DNA of 5,947 bases from Candidatus Bipolaricaulota bacterium. Its GTDB lineage: Bacteria; Bipolaricaulota; Bipolaricaulia; UBA7950; UBA9294. The notes under the pieces are model-generated. The model ran no database searches. It worked only from the letters and a program-made list of their open reading frames with translations, and was not told the DNA's origin. The translations under genes were made by a program, and so were the position numbers. The stretch lies in the NCBI GenBank assembly GCA_018399865.1, contig JAGYNL010000062.1, forward strand, positions 1-5,947, written 5' to 3'. Positions 1 through 5,773 of the stretch are shown in pieces (the stretch's first letter is position 1; the number at the start of each line of letters is the position of its first letter).

Positions 1-57
1 CTCCAGATCACCCAGTGCTCGTCTTACTTCCTGAACAGCTTCTTTCATCTCACCCAT
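1..57 (-). CDS. Unidentified small gene, 5' end only, last visible member of the feo operon
   Basis: Only the first 19 codons are inside the window; the protein begins MGEMKEAVQEVRRALGDLE and continues past the left edge. I do not recognise it. The visible part is charged and helix-prone (Glu, Lys, Arg spaced with Val, Ala, Leu), with no signal peptide or membrane segment. The start is well supported: a near-perfect Shine-Dalgarno AGGAGGT lies at 65-71, seven bases before the ATG. The gene starts 25 bases after the feoB stop on the same strand with no visible terminator between, so it is probably co-transcribed with feoA, the fur-like gene and feoB. Small proteins after feoB are often Feo accessory proteins, but nothing in these 19 residues shows that here. 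Confidence 0.7.
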   Translation of the reverse strand, partial: MGEMKEAVQEVRRALGDLE

Positions 58-64
58 ATCTAGT

Positions 65-71
65 ACCTCCT
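65..71 (-). promoter_or_regulatory. Strong Shine-Dalgarno of the gene downstream of feoB
   Basis: On the minus strand this reads AGGAGGT, complementary to the 16S rRNA tail, seven bases before the ATG at 57-55. It is the strongest ribosome binding site in the window and is the main evidence that a real gene starts here although only 19 codons are visible. Confidence 0.8.
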
Positions 72-82
72 AAAGGGATATT

Positions 83-2002
83 TTAGCTAAAGATGCAAGC
101 CACTCCTCGCCCAATCAGAGCAACGATCATCGCAATTGCCGTAGTTGTAGCTACAGCTAGACCCGTCTTTCTACCTCCCAGTTCACGAATGAGCACAGCA
201 ATAGTTGCTACGCATGGAATATAGAACATAACAAAAAGGGTGAACGTCATTATCTGTCCAGCGGAAAGTACGCTTGCCACATTTGTTGTCCCCAAGGCTT
301 GAAATAGCATGATCAGGGTTAGCTCTTTGCGGAAGATGCCAAAGATAAGAGTTACTCCCAGAGTCACGGGCAGACCTAGGATCCAGGTAATAGGAAGGAA
401 CCCTAGGTTCAGATAGTAGTCAATATGGCCGAACTCGAACAGGCTCAGCAATACACTTCCTCCCACAAGTAACGGCCAGGCTATGATGATAAATCCACGT
501 GCCTGAAACCAAACCTTAGCCGCAACCACCCGCAAGGATGGCATCTTGTAGGTAGGGATCTCTAAAATCAACCCAGGAGTCACCTGCGGGAAAACCTTTC
601 TCAAGATCCTGCCCGCAATAGCAATCACTAATAGGTTAATGATGTATAGCAGAAAAGCATATGTTGGACCAAGAAAGTAGCCTACAAGCCCAAAGATAAC
701 GATAGTTCGCGCTGAGCATGGAACCATTAGCGAAAGAAGGGCAGTAATGAACCGATCGCGTGGCGACTGAAGAATACGAGTAGCCAGGACCGCAGGTACG
801 CTACACCCATAACCAAGGATAAACGGGATAACCGACTTGCCATGCAGCCCAATCTTGTGCATGAACACATCCATTAGATAACCAGCACGAGGAAGATAGC
901 CAATATCTTCAAGCAGCGCCAACCCAATCCAGAAAGGGACAAGGTAAGGTAGAACGATACCGACTGCCCCAGCTATACCCTCTATTAACCCTTTCAAAAC
1001 GAAAAACCAGACGCTGGCCTGAGGAATAGCTGCTCCCAGTGACTCAATCGATCGCTCAAACAGCACCATCACTGGCTCCTCAACTAGTGCCCCAACCTTG
1101 AACACTATGGAAAAAAGGCCGTACATAATGGCCGCGAAGAACACATATCCAAAGAACGGGTGCATGAGAAGAAAGTCAACTCTGTCCCGCAAGCCGACCG
1201 CGGGCGAGCCAATTACAGTTACCTTCTTAAAAAGCCCCATCGCCAGGTAATGCCTCTCTGCGGCAAAGATCTCTTCACTGCTACGACCACGAGATTGCGA
1301 GATTTTCAAGCGTAATTCATCCACTAGGCTAAAATCCTTAATCCCATTTTCCCTGGCTAGCTGAGTGAAAAATGCATCATCTTCTAGCAGTTTGATGGCA
1401 AAAAGACGTGGAGGTAAACCATTGCCGTGTAAATTAGCAGATAAGTAATCGGACAGCTCTCTTGTAACTTGCTCTACGTCGTCGCTGTACTCAAGCGCCG
1501 GGATTCTAGGCTGTCTTTTTGCTACAGATACAACCTTAGTTGCCGCCTGCTTCACCCCCACTCCATGCACAGCAACCGTGCTCACCACTTCAACTCCAAG
1601 CTGATCTGAGAGCGCATCTATATCTATTGATAGGCCCTTTCGCTTTGCTTCATCTTCCATATTCAGGCAGACAACCATGGGAATACCCATCTCCATGATC
1701 TGCATAGTAAGTTCGAGCCCACGACTAAGCAGAGATGCATCAATAATGTTTAGAACTGCGTCAAATTCACCAGCAACAAGAAACTTGCGTGTCTCCGCCT
1801 CTGCCTTATCGCTTGAAGTCAATGAGTAAGTTCCGGGAAGATCGACAATCTCAACCTTTTCCCCGGCAATTAGCGCCTCACTCTTCAAGTATTCGACAGT
1901 TGTCCCTGGAAGGTTGGAGGTATTCGCTTTATACCCAACAAGATGGTTAAATATCGTACTTTTACCGGAATTAGGTTGACCAACAAGAGCAATACGAATC
2001 AT
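83..2002 (-). CDS. feoB: Ferrous iron transport protein B (GTPase-coupled Fe(II) permease)
   Basis: Imports Fe(II) across the cytoplasmic membrane. The 639 residues fit the shorter bacterial FeoB class (E. coli FeoB is longer). The N-terminal G domain shows G1 GQPNSGKST (8-16), the G2 region around TT (34-35), G3 DLPG (54-57) and G4 NMED (114-117, the FeoB NxxD form). A soluble helical region (about 165-260) follows, playing the role of the GDI-like domain. From about residue 275 the protein is membrane-embedded, with the conserved cysteine motifs GYGCSVPA (Cys400), MVPCSAR (Cys429) and YIPCVAT (Cys597), the RKEL segment near 558, and the LLEDIGYLPR gate-region signature (363-372). The ATG is preceded by GGAGAG at 2007-2012. 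It lies 48 bases after the fur-like stop, third in the feo operon. No frameshift or missing core motif is seen, so it should be functional. Confidence 0.97.
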   Translation of the reverse strand: MIRIALVGQPNSGKSTIFNHLVGYKANTSNLPGTTVEYLKSEALIAGEKVEIVDLPGTYSLTSSDKAEAETRKFLVAGEFDAVLNIIDASLLSRGLELTMQIMEMGIPMVVCLNMEDEAKRKGLSIDIDALSDQLGVEVVSTVAVHGVGVKQAATKVVSVAKRQPRIPALEYSDDVEQVTRELSDYLSANLHGNGLPPRLFAIKLLEDDAFFTQLARENGIKDFSLVDELRLKISQSRGRSSEEIFAAERHYLAMGLFKKVTVIGSPAVGLRDRVDFLLMHPFFGYVFFAAIMYGLFSIVFKVGALVEEPVMVLFERSIESLGAAIPQASVWFFVLKGLIEGIAGAVGIVLPYLVPFWIGLALLEDIGYLPRAGYLMDVFMHKIGLHGKSVIPFILGYGCSVPAVLATRILQSPRDRFITALLSLMVPCSARTIVIFGLVGYFLGPTYAFLLYIINLLVIAIAGRILRKVFPQVTPGLILEIPTYKMPSLRVVAAKVWFQARGFIIIAWPLLVGGSVLLSLFEFGHIDYYLNLGFLPITWILGLPVTLGVTLIFGIFRKELTLIMLFQALGTTNVASVLSAGQIMTFTLFVMFYIPCVATIAVLIRELGGRKTGLAVATTTAIAMIVALIGRGVACIFS

Positions 2003-2050
2003 TATTCTCTCCGCATATTCTCAATTTAGTATCAGGCTAGCTAGGGGCAT

Positions 2051-2509
2051 TTATTCATAGTTTTCACTTAAAGATGCCACTGTATTCTCGGGACAATCCT
2101 CACAATAGCCGAACAATCCCACCTTCCTACCCACAACATCAACGCTGGGCTCTTTGCCCGCCTTATCTAAAGGCAGAAGTGCTGGAATCTCGTTCACCTT
2201 GCCACGGACAAGGCAGATGCGGTTATAGTAGTTCTTAAGGTTACTTTCGTAGCAATCATGACCTTGACAAAGATCACTGGTATCGACAAGGCTAAGTCCG
2301 GAAAACACCTTTGCCCCGCTGTAGACCGTGGACAGCTTTATCTTCCGGTCCTGTTTATTTGCCTTCAGGTAGATTTGATTAGCGTCGAGATGCAAGTTGT
2401 TACCAATAACCCGAAGCAGCAGTCGGCGCTCGGCAGTTACACGCTTTCCTTCAGCACGCAAGACATTTCTCACCCCAGCCATATTTGTGTTCTTTGCATT
2501 TTCAACCAT
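2051..2509 (-). CDS. Divergent Fur-family regulator with depleted metal sites, inside the feo operon
   Basis: A 152-residue Fur-type protein. Family features seen: the winged-helix N-terminus with GKRVTAERRLLLRVI (21-35), LHLDANQIY (39-47) and KLSTVY (58-63), then the dimerisation part with CYE (86-88), ICLVRGKVNEI (98-108) and a C-terminal GYCEDC (134-139). Odd features: the usual HHxHLIC metal-binding stretch reads NYYNRIC (93-99), the first CxxC is CLVR so one structural-zinc Cys is Arg102, and the TVYR of the recognition helix is TVYS (Ser64). Of the typical ligands only His40, Glu88 and three of four zinc cysteines remain. The first ATG lies two bases after the feoA stop, suggesting translational coupling; no clear Shine-Dalgarno is visible. 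Met10 (2482) is an alternative start. Family membership is confident. Whether it binds metal, works as an apo-repressor or is decaying cannot be told from one sequence. Confidence 0.85.
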   Translation of the reverse strand: MVENAKNTNMAGVRNVLRAEGKRVTAERRLLLRVIGNNLHLDANQIYLKANKQDRKIKLSTVYSGAKVFSGLSLVDTSDLCQGHDCYESNLKNYYNRICLVRGKVNEIPALLPLDKAGKEPSVDVVGRKVGLFGYCEDCPENTVASLSENYE

Positions 2510-2511
2510 AT

Positions 2512-2736
2512 CTACAGCGGCTCGACGACTATTCGGTTTGCCACTCCTCGACCTAAGGCAATACGAATGCCATGAATCTCCACAAGCAGCGGCCCTCGAA
2601 ACGCCCCTGCTCGAGAAACAACAATCGTATCACCTCGGTGAATCCCCATTTGTGATAAGTTTCTGTACAGGCCTGGTCCACCAACAAAGTTTACAACCCG
2701 CGCACTTGTACCCTTGGGCAGTTGATCAAGTGTCAT
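2512..2736 (-). CDS. feoA: Ferrous iron transport protein A (FeoA, SH3-like)
   Basis: A 74-residue small cytoplasmic protein with an SH3-like beta-barrel, thought to act with FeoB in Fe(II) uptake. The pattern of the family is clear: MTLDQLPKGTSARVV at the N-terminus, GGPGLYRNLSQMGIHRGD (19-36, the xLxxMGxxxGD motif), GPLLVEIHGIRIALGRG (48-64) and a final ANRIVVEPL. Length is normal. It is the first gene of the feo operon, with the promoter and operator directly upstream and a GAGG Shine-Dalgarno at 2747-2750, ten bases before the ATG. The stop TAG is followed after two bases by the ATG of the fur-like gene. The antisense strand here also carries a long open frame, which is a shadow. Confidence 0.95.
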   Translation of the reverse strand: MTLDQLPKGTSARVVNFVGGPGLYRNLSQMGIHRGDTIVVSRAGAFRGPLLVEIHGIRIALGRGVANRIVVEPL

Positions 2737-2758
2737 CTATCTTGAACCTCACTTTTAT

Positions 2759-2773
2759 TGCAAATGATTTGCA
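2759..2773. promoter_or_regulatory. Putative Fur-family operator, perfect 7-1-7 inverted repeat
   Basis: The sequence TGCAAATGATTTGCA is a perfect 15-base palindrome around a central G. It has the 7-1-7 layout of Fur/PerR/Zur boxes and keeps TGnnAATnATTnnCA of the canonical TGATAATnATTATCA, differing at two positions per half-site. It starts just downstream of the feo -10 element and covers the expected transcription start, where a bound repressor would block initiation. Identity as a Fur-type site is inferred from symmetry, position and the operon it controls. Whether the operon-encoded Fur-like protein or another Fur protein binds it is unknown. Confidence 0.7.
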
Positions 2774-2778
2774 TCAAC

Positions 2779-2807
2779 AATATACACAGCCCGTGTTGTC
2801 CTGTCAA
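2779..2807 (-). promoter_or_regulatory. Sigma-70-type promoter of the feo operon
   Basis: Minus strand: a consensus -35 TTGACA at 2807-2802, a 17-base spacer, and -10 TATATT at 2784-2779 (5 of 6 to TATAAT). The predicted start near 2772 gives a leader of roughly 35 bases ending in the feoA Shine-Dalgarno. This is the best promoter match in the window, as expected for a strong promoter held down by an overlapping operator. Confidence 0.8.
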
Positions 2808-2841
2808 GGTAATGATCCACCTGTGCTTAACTGCTGCAATC

Positions 2842-2870
2842 TGTACGACAATCTTGAAGTAGCGTATCAT
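2842..2870 (+). promoter_or_regulatory. Weak candidate promoter for the LolA-like gene
   Basis: Plus strand: -10 TATCAT at 2865-2870 (5 of 6) with a poor -35 TGTACG at 2842-2847 (3 of 6) and a 17-base spacer. The predicted start near 2877 would leave a leader of about 26 bases including the Shine-Dalgarno at 2886-2894. It is the only reasonable match between the feo promoter and the gene, but the -35 is weak and chance is a real possibility. Confidence 0.3.
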
Positions 2871-2885
2871 ACCATAAGCACGATT

Positions 2886-2894
2886 GAGAGGTGG
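2886..2894 (+). promoter_or_regulatory. Shine-Dalgarno that sets the start of the LolA-like gene
   Basis: GAGAGGTGG ends eight bases before the ATG at 2903. The in-frame GTG at 2891 lies inside this site and so is not the start. An in-frame stop at 2885-2887 rules out any start further upstream in this frame, which matters because it leaves no room for a signal peptide. Confidence 0.7.
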
Positions 2895-2902
2895 TACCAA
2901 AG

Positions 2903-4084
2903 ATGGACGGTTCAATTACCGAATTTACAAAAGAAGCAATGAAAACATGCAAAGATCTGGAGGGATTCTCTGCAACACAGGAGATCAGAGCGGGCCCAAT
3001 CAAAGCCCGGGCACGTCTGCACTTCAGGCGTCCTGGTAAAATCACCCTAGAATACCGCTCATATGAGGATCCGCTGGCGGATTTCGAGGAGAAGCTTTCC
3101 GGCTCAGAGTTTATCCCTAGCGAGCTCATGGCAATGCAAATCATCCATGACGGTCATGAAACTTGGATAGTCGATTCAAAGCGCAACGTGACAATCAAGA
3201 AGCTCGGCAGGAGGCTTTACTCACCCCTACGCCTTCCTGACGGAATTGCGGATATCGATATGATGTACCACTTGACAAGCGATTTTCTCTTGCGTGACGA
3301 AGGGCAGGAGACTATCAACGGAAGGAAAGCTCGCAAGATAGGGTTAAAACCTAAGTCACAACAACGCATATCGCTTTTCAAAGATGAAACATTCCCCGTG
3401 AAAAAGGGTGTTGTATCTATCGATAGCGAAACACTGTTTCCAGTACACATTGTGCTTTGGCCATCGCCACGATCTCCTCTTTACTACATCGTTGGCCCAT
3501 CAGAAGCCATAACCATTGACTACAAGGACATCCTGTTAAACGCCCCAAAAGATGAGGCTTTTGAGGTTACCACCCCAGAGCAAATGAAAGTTCTCCACGA
3601 ACAAGAAGTGCCCGCAAACAATATTTCAGAAAAGCTTTCATTTGATATTCCTGTAAAAATCCTTGAAGACCGAGGATATCGGCTTCGCGACAACCTTGCT
3701 TTGATTACTGCAAGCCAGAAAGGCGATCGGGCCTATGCGCTGCTTTCATTCCAAGGCGAAGAGAGCAACAACAAGCCCCCATCCGGCATATCTATACGGG
3801 TCGGAAATTACCTCTCTCTTGACATGAACCGCAGACGCGCTCTGATTGCGACTAGCGGAGAGGAGATTGATTTGACTAGTAAGAAAGCAAGGATCATAGA
3901 TAGAGGCTCCCTCCTCAAGGACGAAATTCCTCAATCTGCTCAGCGATCATTGTTTGAAGTAAGCTGGCACCAAGAGGAAGTATATTGGTTCATGCTTGCC
4001 GAGGGGATACAGAAGGAAGATCTAGCGGACATTGCAGCAGCAATAGCAAGCCCTGATACGCAATCAAACCAGAAAGACACTTGA
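2903..4084 (+). CDS. LolA-like / DUF4367-like protein without signal peptide
   Basis: A 393-residue protein I assign by pattern, not by a catalytic motif. Residues 1 to about 230 read like the LolA/LppX/RseB-type half-barrel: LEGFSATQEIRAG near the N-terminus, a RRPGKITLEY strand (43-52), DGHETWIVDSKRN (83-95), IDSETLFPVHI (173-183) and YKDILLNAPKDEAFEVTTPE (207-226). Residues about 245-380 resemble DUF4367 domains, ending with FEVSWHQEEVYWFMLAEG followed by a helix (EDLADIAAAI). Such proteins are usually secreted or membrane-anchored and bind lipid or sense the envelope. Here the ATG chosen by the Shine-Dalgarno gives MDGSITEFTKEAM directly, with no hydrophobic leader. It is divergent from the feo operon (166-base gap) and convergent with the lipoprotein gene, ending six bases from it. 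Substrate and role are unknown. Confidence 0.8.
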   Translation: MDGSITEFTKEAMKTCKDLEGFSATQEIRAGPIKARARLHFRRPGKITLEYRSYEDPLADFEEKLSGSEFIPSELMAMQIIHDGHETWIVDSKRNVTIKKLGRRLYSPLRLPDGIADIDMMYHLTSDFLLRDEGQETINGRKARKIGLKPKSQQRISLFKDETFPVKKGVVSIDSETLFPVHIVLWPSPRSPLYYIVGPSEAITIDYKDILLNAPKDEAFEVTTPEQMKVLHEQEVPANNISEKLSFDIPVKILEDRGYRLRDNLALITASQKGDRAYALLSFQGEESNNKPPSGISIRVGNYLSLDMNRRRALIATSGEEIDLTSKKARIIDRGSLLKDEIPQSAQRSLFEVSWHQEEVYWFMLAEGIQKEDLADIAAAIASPDTQSNQKDT

Positions 4085-4090
4085 GGATGC

Positions 4091-5191
4091 TTAAGCTTCA
4101 GGCATGAGTGTCTCAACCTCACCTGAGGGCAAGGAAACTTTCATGATGATGTAGGTATCTTCTTCCTTCTCCACTGTGAATCCCAACGTGCCACTATCGA
4201 TCCAGAAGAAAGTAAGAGCGCCAATCGAGTTTTCCAAAACGCTTGTATGCTGCATTTCTAAATCGTATAGGTATATAACTGGGGTCTCGTCTTCGACGCT
4301 CTTCGGTCCTAGATAAGACAGTAGTGAGCCATCCGGGGAAAACGAAGGAAGAATACCATGGCCTGCAACTCTATATGCACAATTTTCTTCCTGTTTTATC
4401 AGATAAATTGCTGGTTGCTCTTCCGCATTATCAACGTACGGACTAATCAGCGCGCGTTCGTAAAGTGATATAGCAGCATATTTGAGGTCGGGGGTAATAT
4501 CCCACAGAAATGAAGCAGGTAATATAAACAGGTTCTCCTCCATTGACTCGGTGAGAAAGAAGGAAGCAACTTCATATTCTTCTTCGGTAAGAAGGTTGTA
4601 AGATGCAAGATGCCCCAATTTCAGCGATCCCTCTTGGGTATGGGAGATTATGGCCAGTGTTCCGTCCCAGCTCAGCCGCCTGTAACTAATGACATTTTCT
4701 CGAAGCAATGAGTGCCTCTGCTCCGCTTTGGAGTACAGCTTCAACTGCGGTGTATCACTATCATCATCAAGAGAAAGATACGTGATGTCTCCTTCGCCAG
4801 TAAAGGAGCACGATAGAACGCTATCCTGTGTACTAAAAAGCGCTACTGGATGGGAATCTGTCTGCAGCCGAGAGCTATATATCACCGAAGAAACCGGTTG
4901 CCCAAACTCATTCTTCTCAGCTTCAATAAACAATATCTCATTCCCATCGATGGACCAATCTAGAACACCGCTATCGCCGCTAGAAGCTACGTTATCTAGA
5001 TGAGAGATTCTGCTATCCTCTATTAGAGCAAGGTGACAGTCTACTTCAGGAAGGATGCTGTACGTCCCATCATTACCTATGAAGAATCCTATAGTTCCAT
5101 CAGAACGGACAAGCGGTTGATTGAACATAAATCCGCAACCAGAGAGGAAGAAAAAAGCCAATAGCAGCATCAGTAAGGATATCGTTTTCAT
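4091..5191 (-). CDS. Lipoprotein with TolB/PD40-like beta-propeller repeats
   Basis: A 366-residue exported lipoprotein. The N-terminus MKTISLLMLLLAFFFLSGC is a classical lipoprotein signal with lipobox LSGC, so Cys19 should be lipidated and the protein tethered outside the membrane. The mature part carries recurring blade-like motifs: DWSIDGNEILFI (78-89), SFTGEGDITYLSL (129-141), LSWDGTLAIIS (173-183), DITPDLKYAAISL (231-243) and SFSPDGSLLSYLG (283-295). The last is a good PD40/TolB-type strand. No enzymatic motif is seen; binding or envelope scaffolding is a guess. An ATG eight codons upstream (5215) is open, but the 5191 start gives the clean signal peptide and sits exactly at the predicted transcription start. 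The gene ends six bases from the convergent LolA-like gene with no obvious hairpin between. Confidence 0.85.
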   Translation of the reverse strand: MKTISLLMLLLAFFFLSGCGFMFNQPLVRSDGTIGFFIGNDGTYSILPEVDCHLALIEDSRISHLDNVASSGDSGVLDWSIDGNEILFIEAEKNEFGQPVSSVIYSSRLQTDSHPVALFSTQDSVLSCSFTGEGDITYLSLDDDSDTPQLKLYSKAEQRHSLLRENVISYRRLSWDGTLAIISHTQEGSLKLGHLASYNLLTEEEYEVASFFLTESMEENLFILPASFLWDITPDLKYAAISLYERALISPYVDNAEEQPAIYLIKQEENCAYRVAGHGILPSFSPDGSLLSYLGPKSVEDETPVIYLYDLEMQHTSVLENSIGALTFFWIDSGTLGFTVEKEEDTYIIMKVSLPSGEVETLMPEA

Positions 5192-5197
5192 GCCTGT

Positions 5198-5226
5198 AGA
5201 ATAGCAATGCAACATCGGTTAGTCAA
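5198..5226 (-). promoter_or_regulatory. Promoter of the lipoprotein gene, predicted leaderless
   Basis: Minus strand: -35 TTGACT at 5226-5221 (5 of 6), a 17-base spacer, and -10 TATTCT at 5203-5198 preceded by TGC, an extended -10 motif. Only six bases separate the -10 from the ATG at 5191, so transcription should begin at or next to the start codon. No Shine-Dalgarno is visible before this ATG, which agrees with a leaderless mRNA. The upstream ATG at 5215 would lie inside the promoter spacer. Confidence 0.6.
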
Positions 5227-5338
5227 TTGCGTCAGCCAATTTCTGAAGGGAACAACCACATTTTCGCGCAAGCTTTCTGATCTGCTTTTTCAGTATACCT
5301 CTAAAATAACGAAAAGCTGCCATAGAGCAAATCACATA

Positions 5339-5749
5339 TCAGTTGGGTTTTGCTAACGACCGCTCCTGTAGTAAACGCCAAGCGACCTAATCACCTGCTT
5401 GGTTAGCTTTTTCCAGATCACAATCTTCCAGAAAAAAGAAAATAAACCCCGCAGCAAAGGCATCGCCGCTCCTGCCCACGTCGCAGCTCAAGCGAAGCTG
5501 GAGGCCAAACCAGCTAGTTTCGTTACTATATCGTCGCTTACCGGCCCGAGTGGTGAACTTCCCAATCGTCTTGGGCAACATTTGTTATCTTCTTTGAGCT
5601 ACGTTGGGGTAACAATAGCTTCCAAGAAGAGCGCCTAGATGAATCATACCAGCAGATGTTTTTTCACAAGCAAGTGGTTTCATCATACAACGGTGTAAAT
5701 CCTCAGCTTGCCGACGAGCAATCAAGATGCTCAATTGGACTAAATACAT
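5339..5749 (-). pseudogene. Decayed PfkB-family (ribokinase/adenosine-kinase type) kinase remnant
   Basis: One minus-strand frame of 137 codons is interrupted by TAA at 5587-5585 and TAG at 5389-5387 and ends at TGA 5341-5339. The strongest piece, about 5420-5500, reads CDVGRSGDAFAAGFIFFFLE followed by DCDLEKANQAGD. This is PfkB signature 2 (DTTGAGDAFAAGF), with the catalytic GD retained and the preceding TTGA altered to VGRS. The upstream piece (from MYLVQLS at 5749, through AEDLHRCMM, to KTSAGMIHLGALLG) resembles the N-terminal region of adenosine-kinase-like members, where GGSAANTAAGLAHLG is typical. About 180-200 codons that normally separate the two regions are missing, so the gene has an internal deletion plus stops. 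It lies head-to-head with pdp. The C-terminal assignment is fairly sure; the N-terminal match and the exact limits are less so. Confidence 0.6.
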
Positions 5750-5764
5750 GTCAGGACATAGAAT
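5735..5764 (+). promoter_or_regulatory. Candidate near-leaderless promoter of pdp
   Basis: Plus strand: -10 TAGAAT at 5759-5764 (5 of 6) with a weak -35 TTGGAC at 5735-5740 (3 of 6) and an 18-base spacer. The expected start, about seven bases past the -10, falls around 5771, three bases before the ATG. No Shine-Dalgarno lies at a workable distance; the AGGA at 5753-5756 is 17 bases away. It overlaps the head of the divergent kinase remnant. Confidence 0.4.
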
Positions 5765-5773
5765 TGGCGTGCC

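Noticed and set aside
2037..2044. Palindrome CTAGCTAG between the fur-like gene and feoB.
   Set aside because: Eight bases with no loop or T-run; too short to support an operator or terminator.
2891..2902. GTG start at 2891 for the LolA-like gene.
   Set aside because: The GTG is part of the GAGAGGTGG Shine-Dalgarno, which is correctly spaced for the ATG at 2903.
2397..2942. Plus-strand open frame of 181 codons.
   Set aside because: It is antisense to feoA and the start of the fur-like gene, runs through the feo promoter and operator, and its product has no family-like pattern.
4089..4096. Palindrome GCTTAAGC at the convergent gene ends.
   Set aside because: It has no loop and no T-run, so it does not make a credible intrinsic terminator.
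5192..5215. Longer lipoprotein start at 5215 adding MLHCYSTG.
   Set aside because: It would put non-typical residues before the signal peptide and place the start codon inside the predicted promoter spacer; 5191 gives a standard MK-type lipoprotein signal.
5387..5412. Hairpin CTAATCA / TGGTTAG with a six-base loop followed by five Ts, like a plus-strand intrinsic terminator.
   Set aside because: The stem is short and AT-rich with a G-T pair, no plus-strand gene lies upstream for it to terminate, and the bases belong to the decayed kinase frame.
5399..5638. Plus-strand open frame of 79 codons.
   Set aside because: It is antisense to the kinase remnant, whose minus-strand translation carries the recognisable GDAFAAGF signature; the plus frame shows none.
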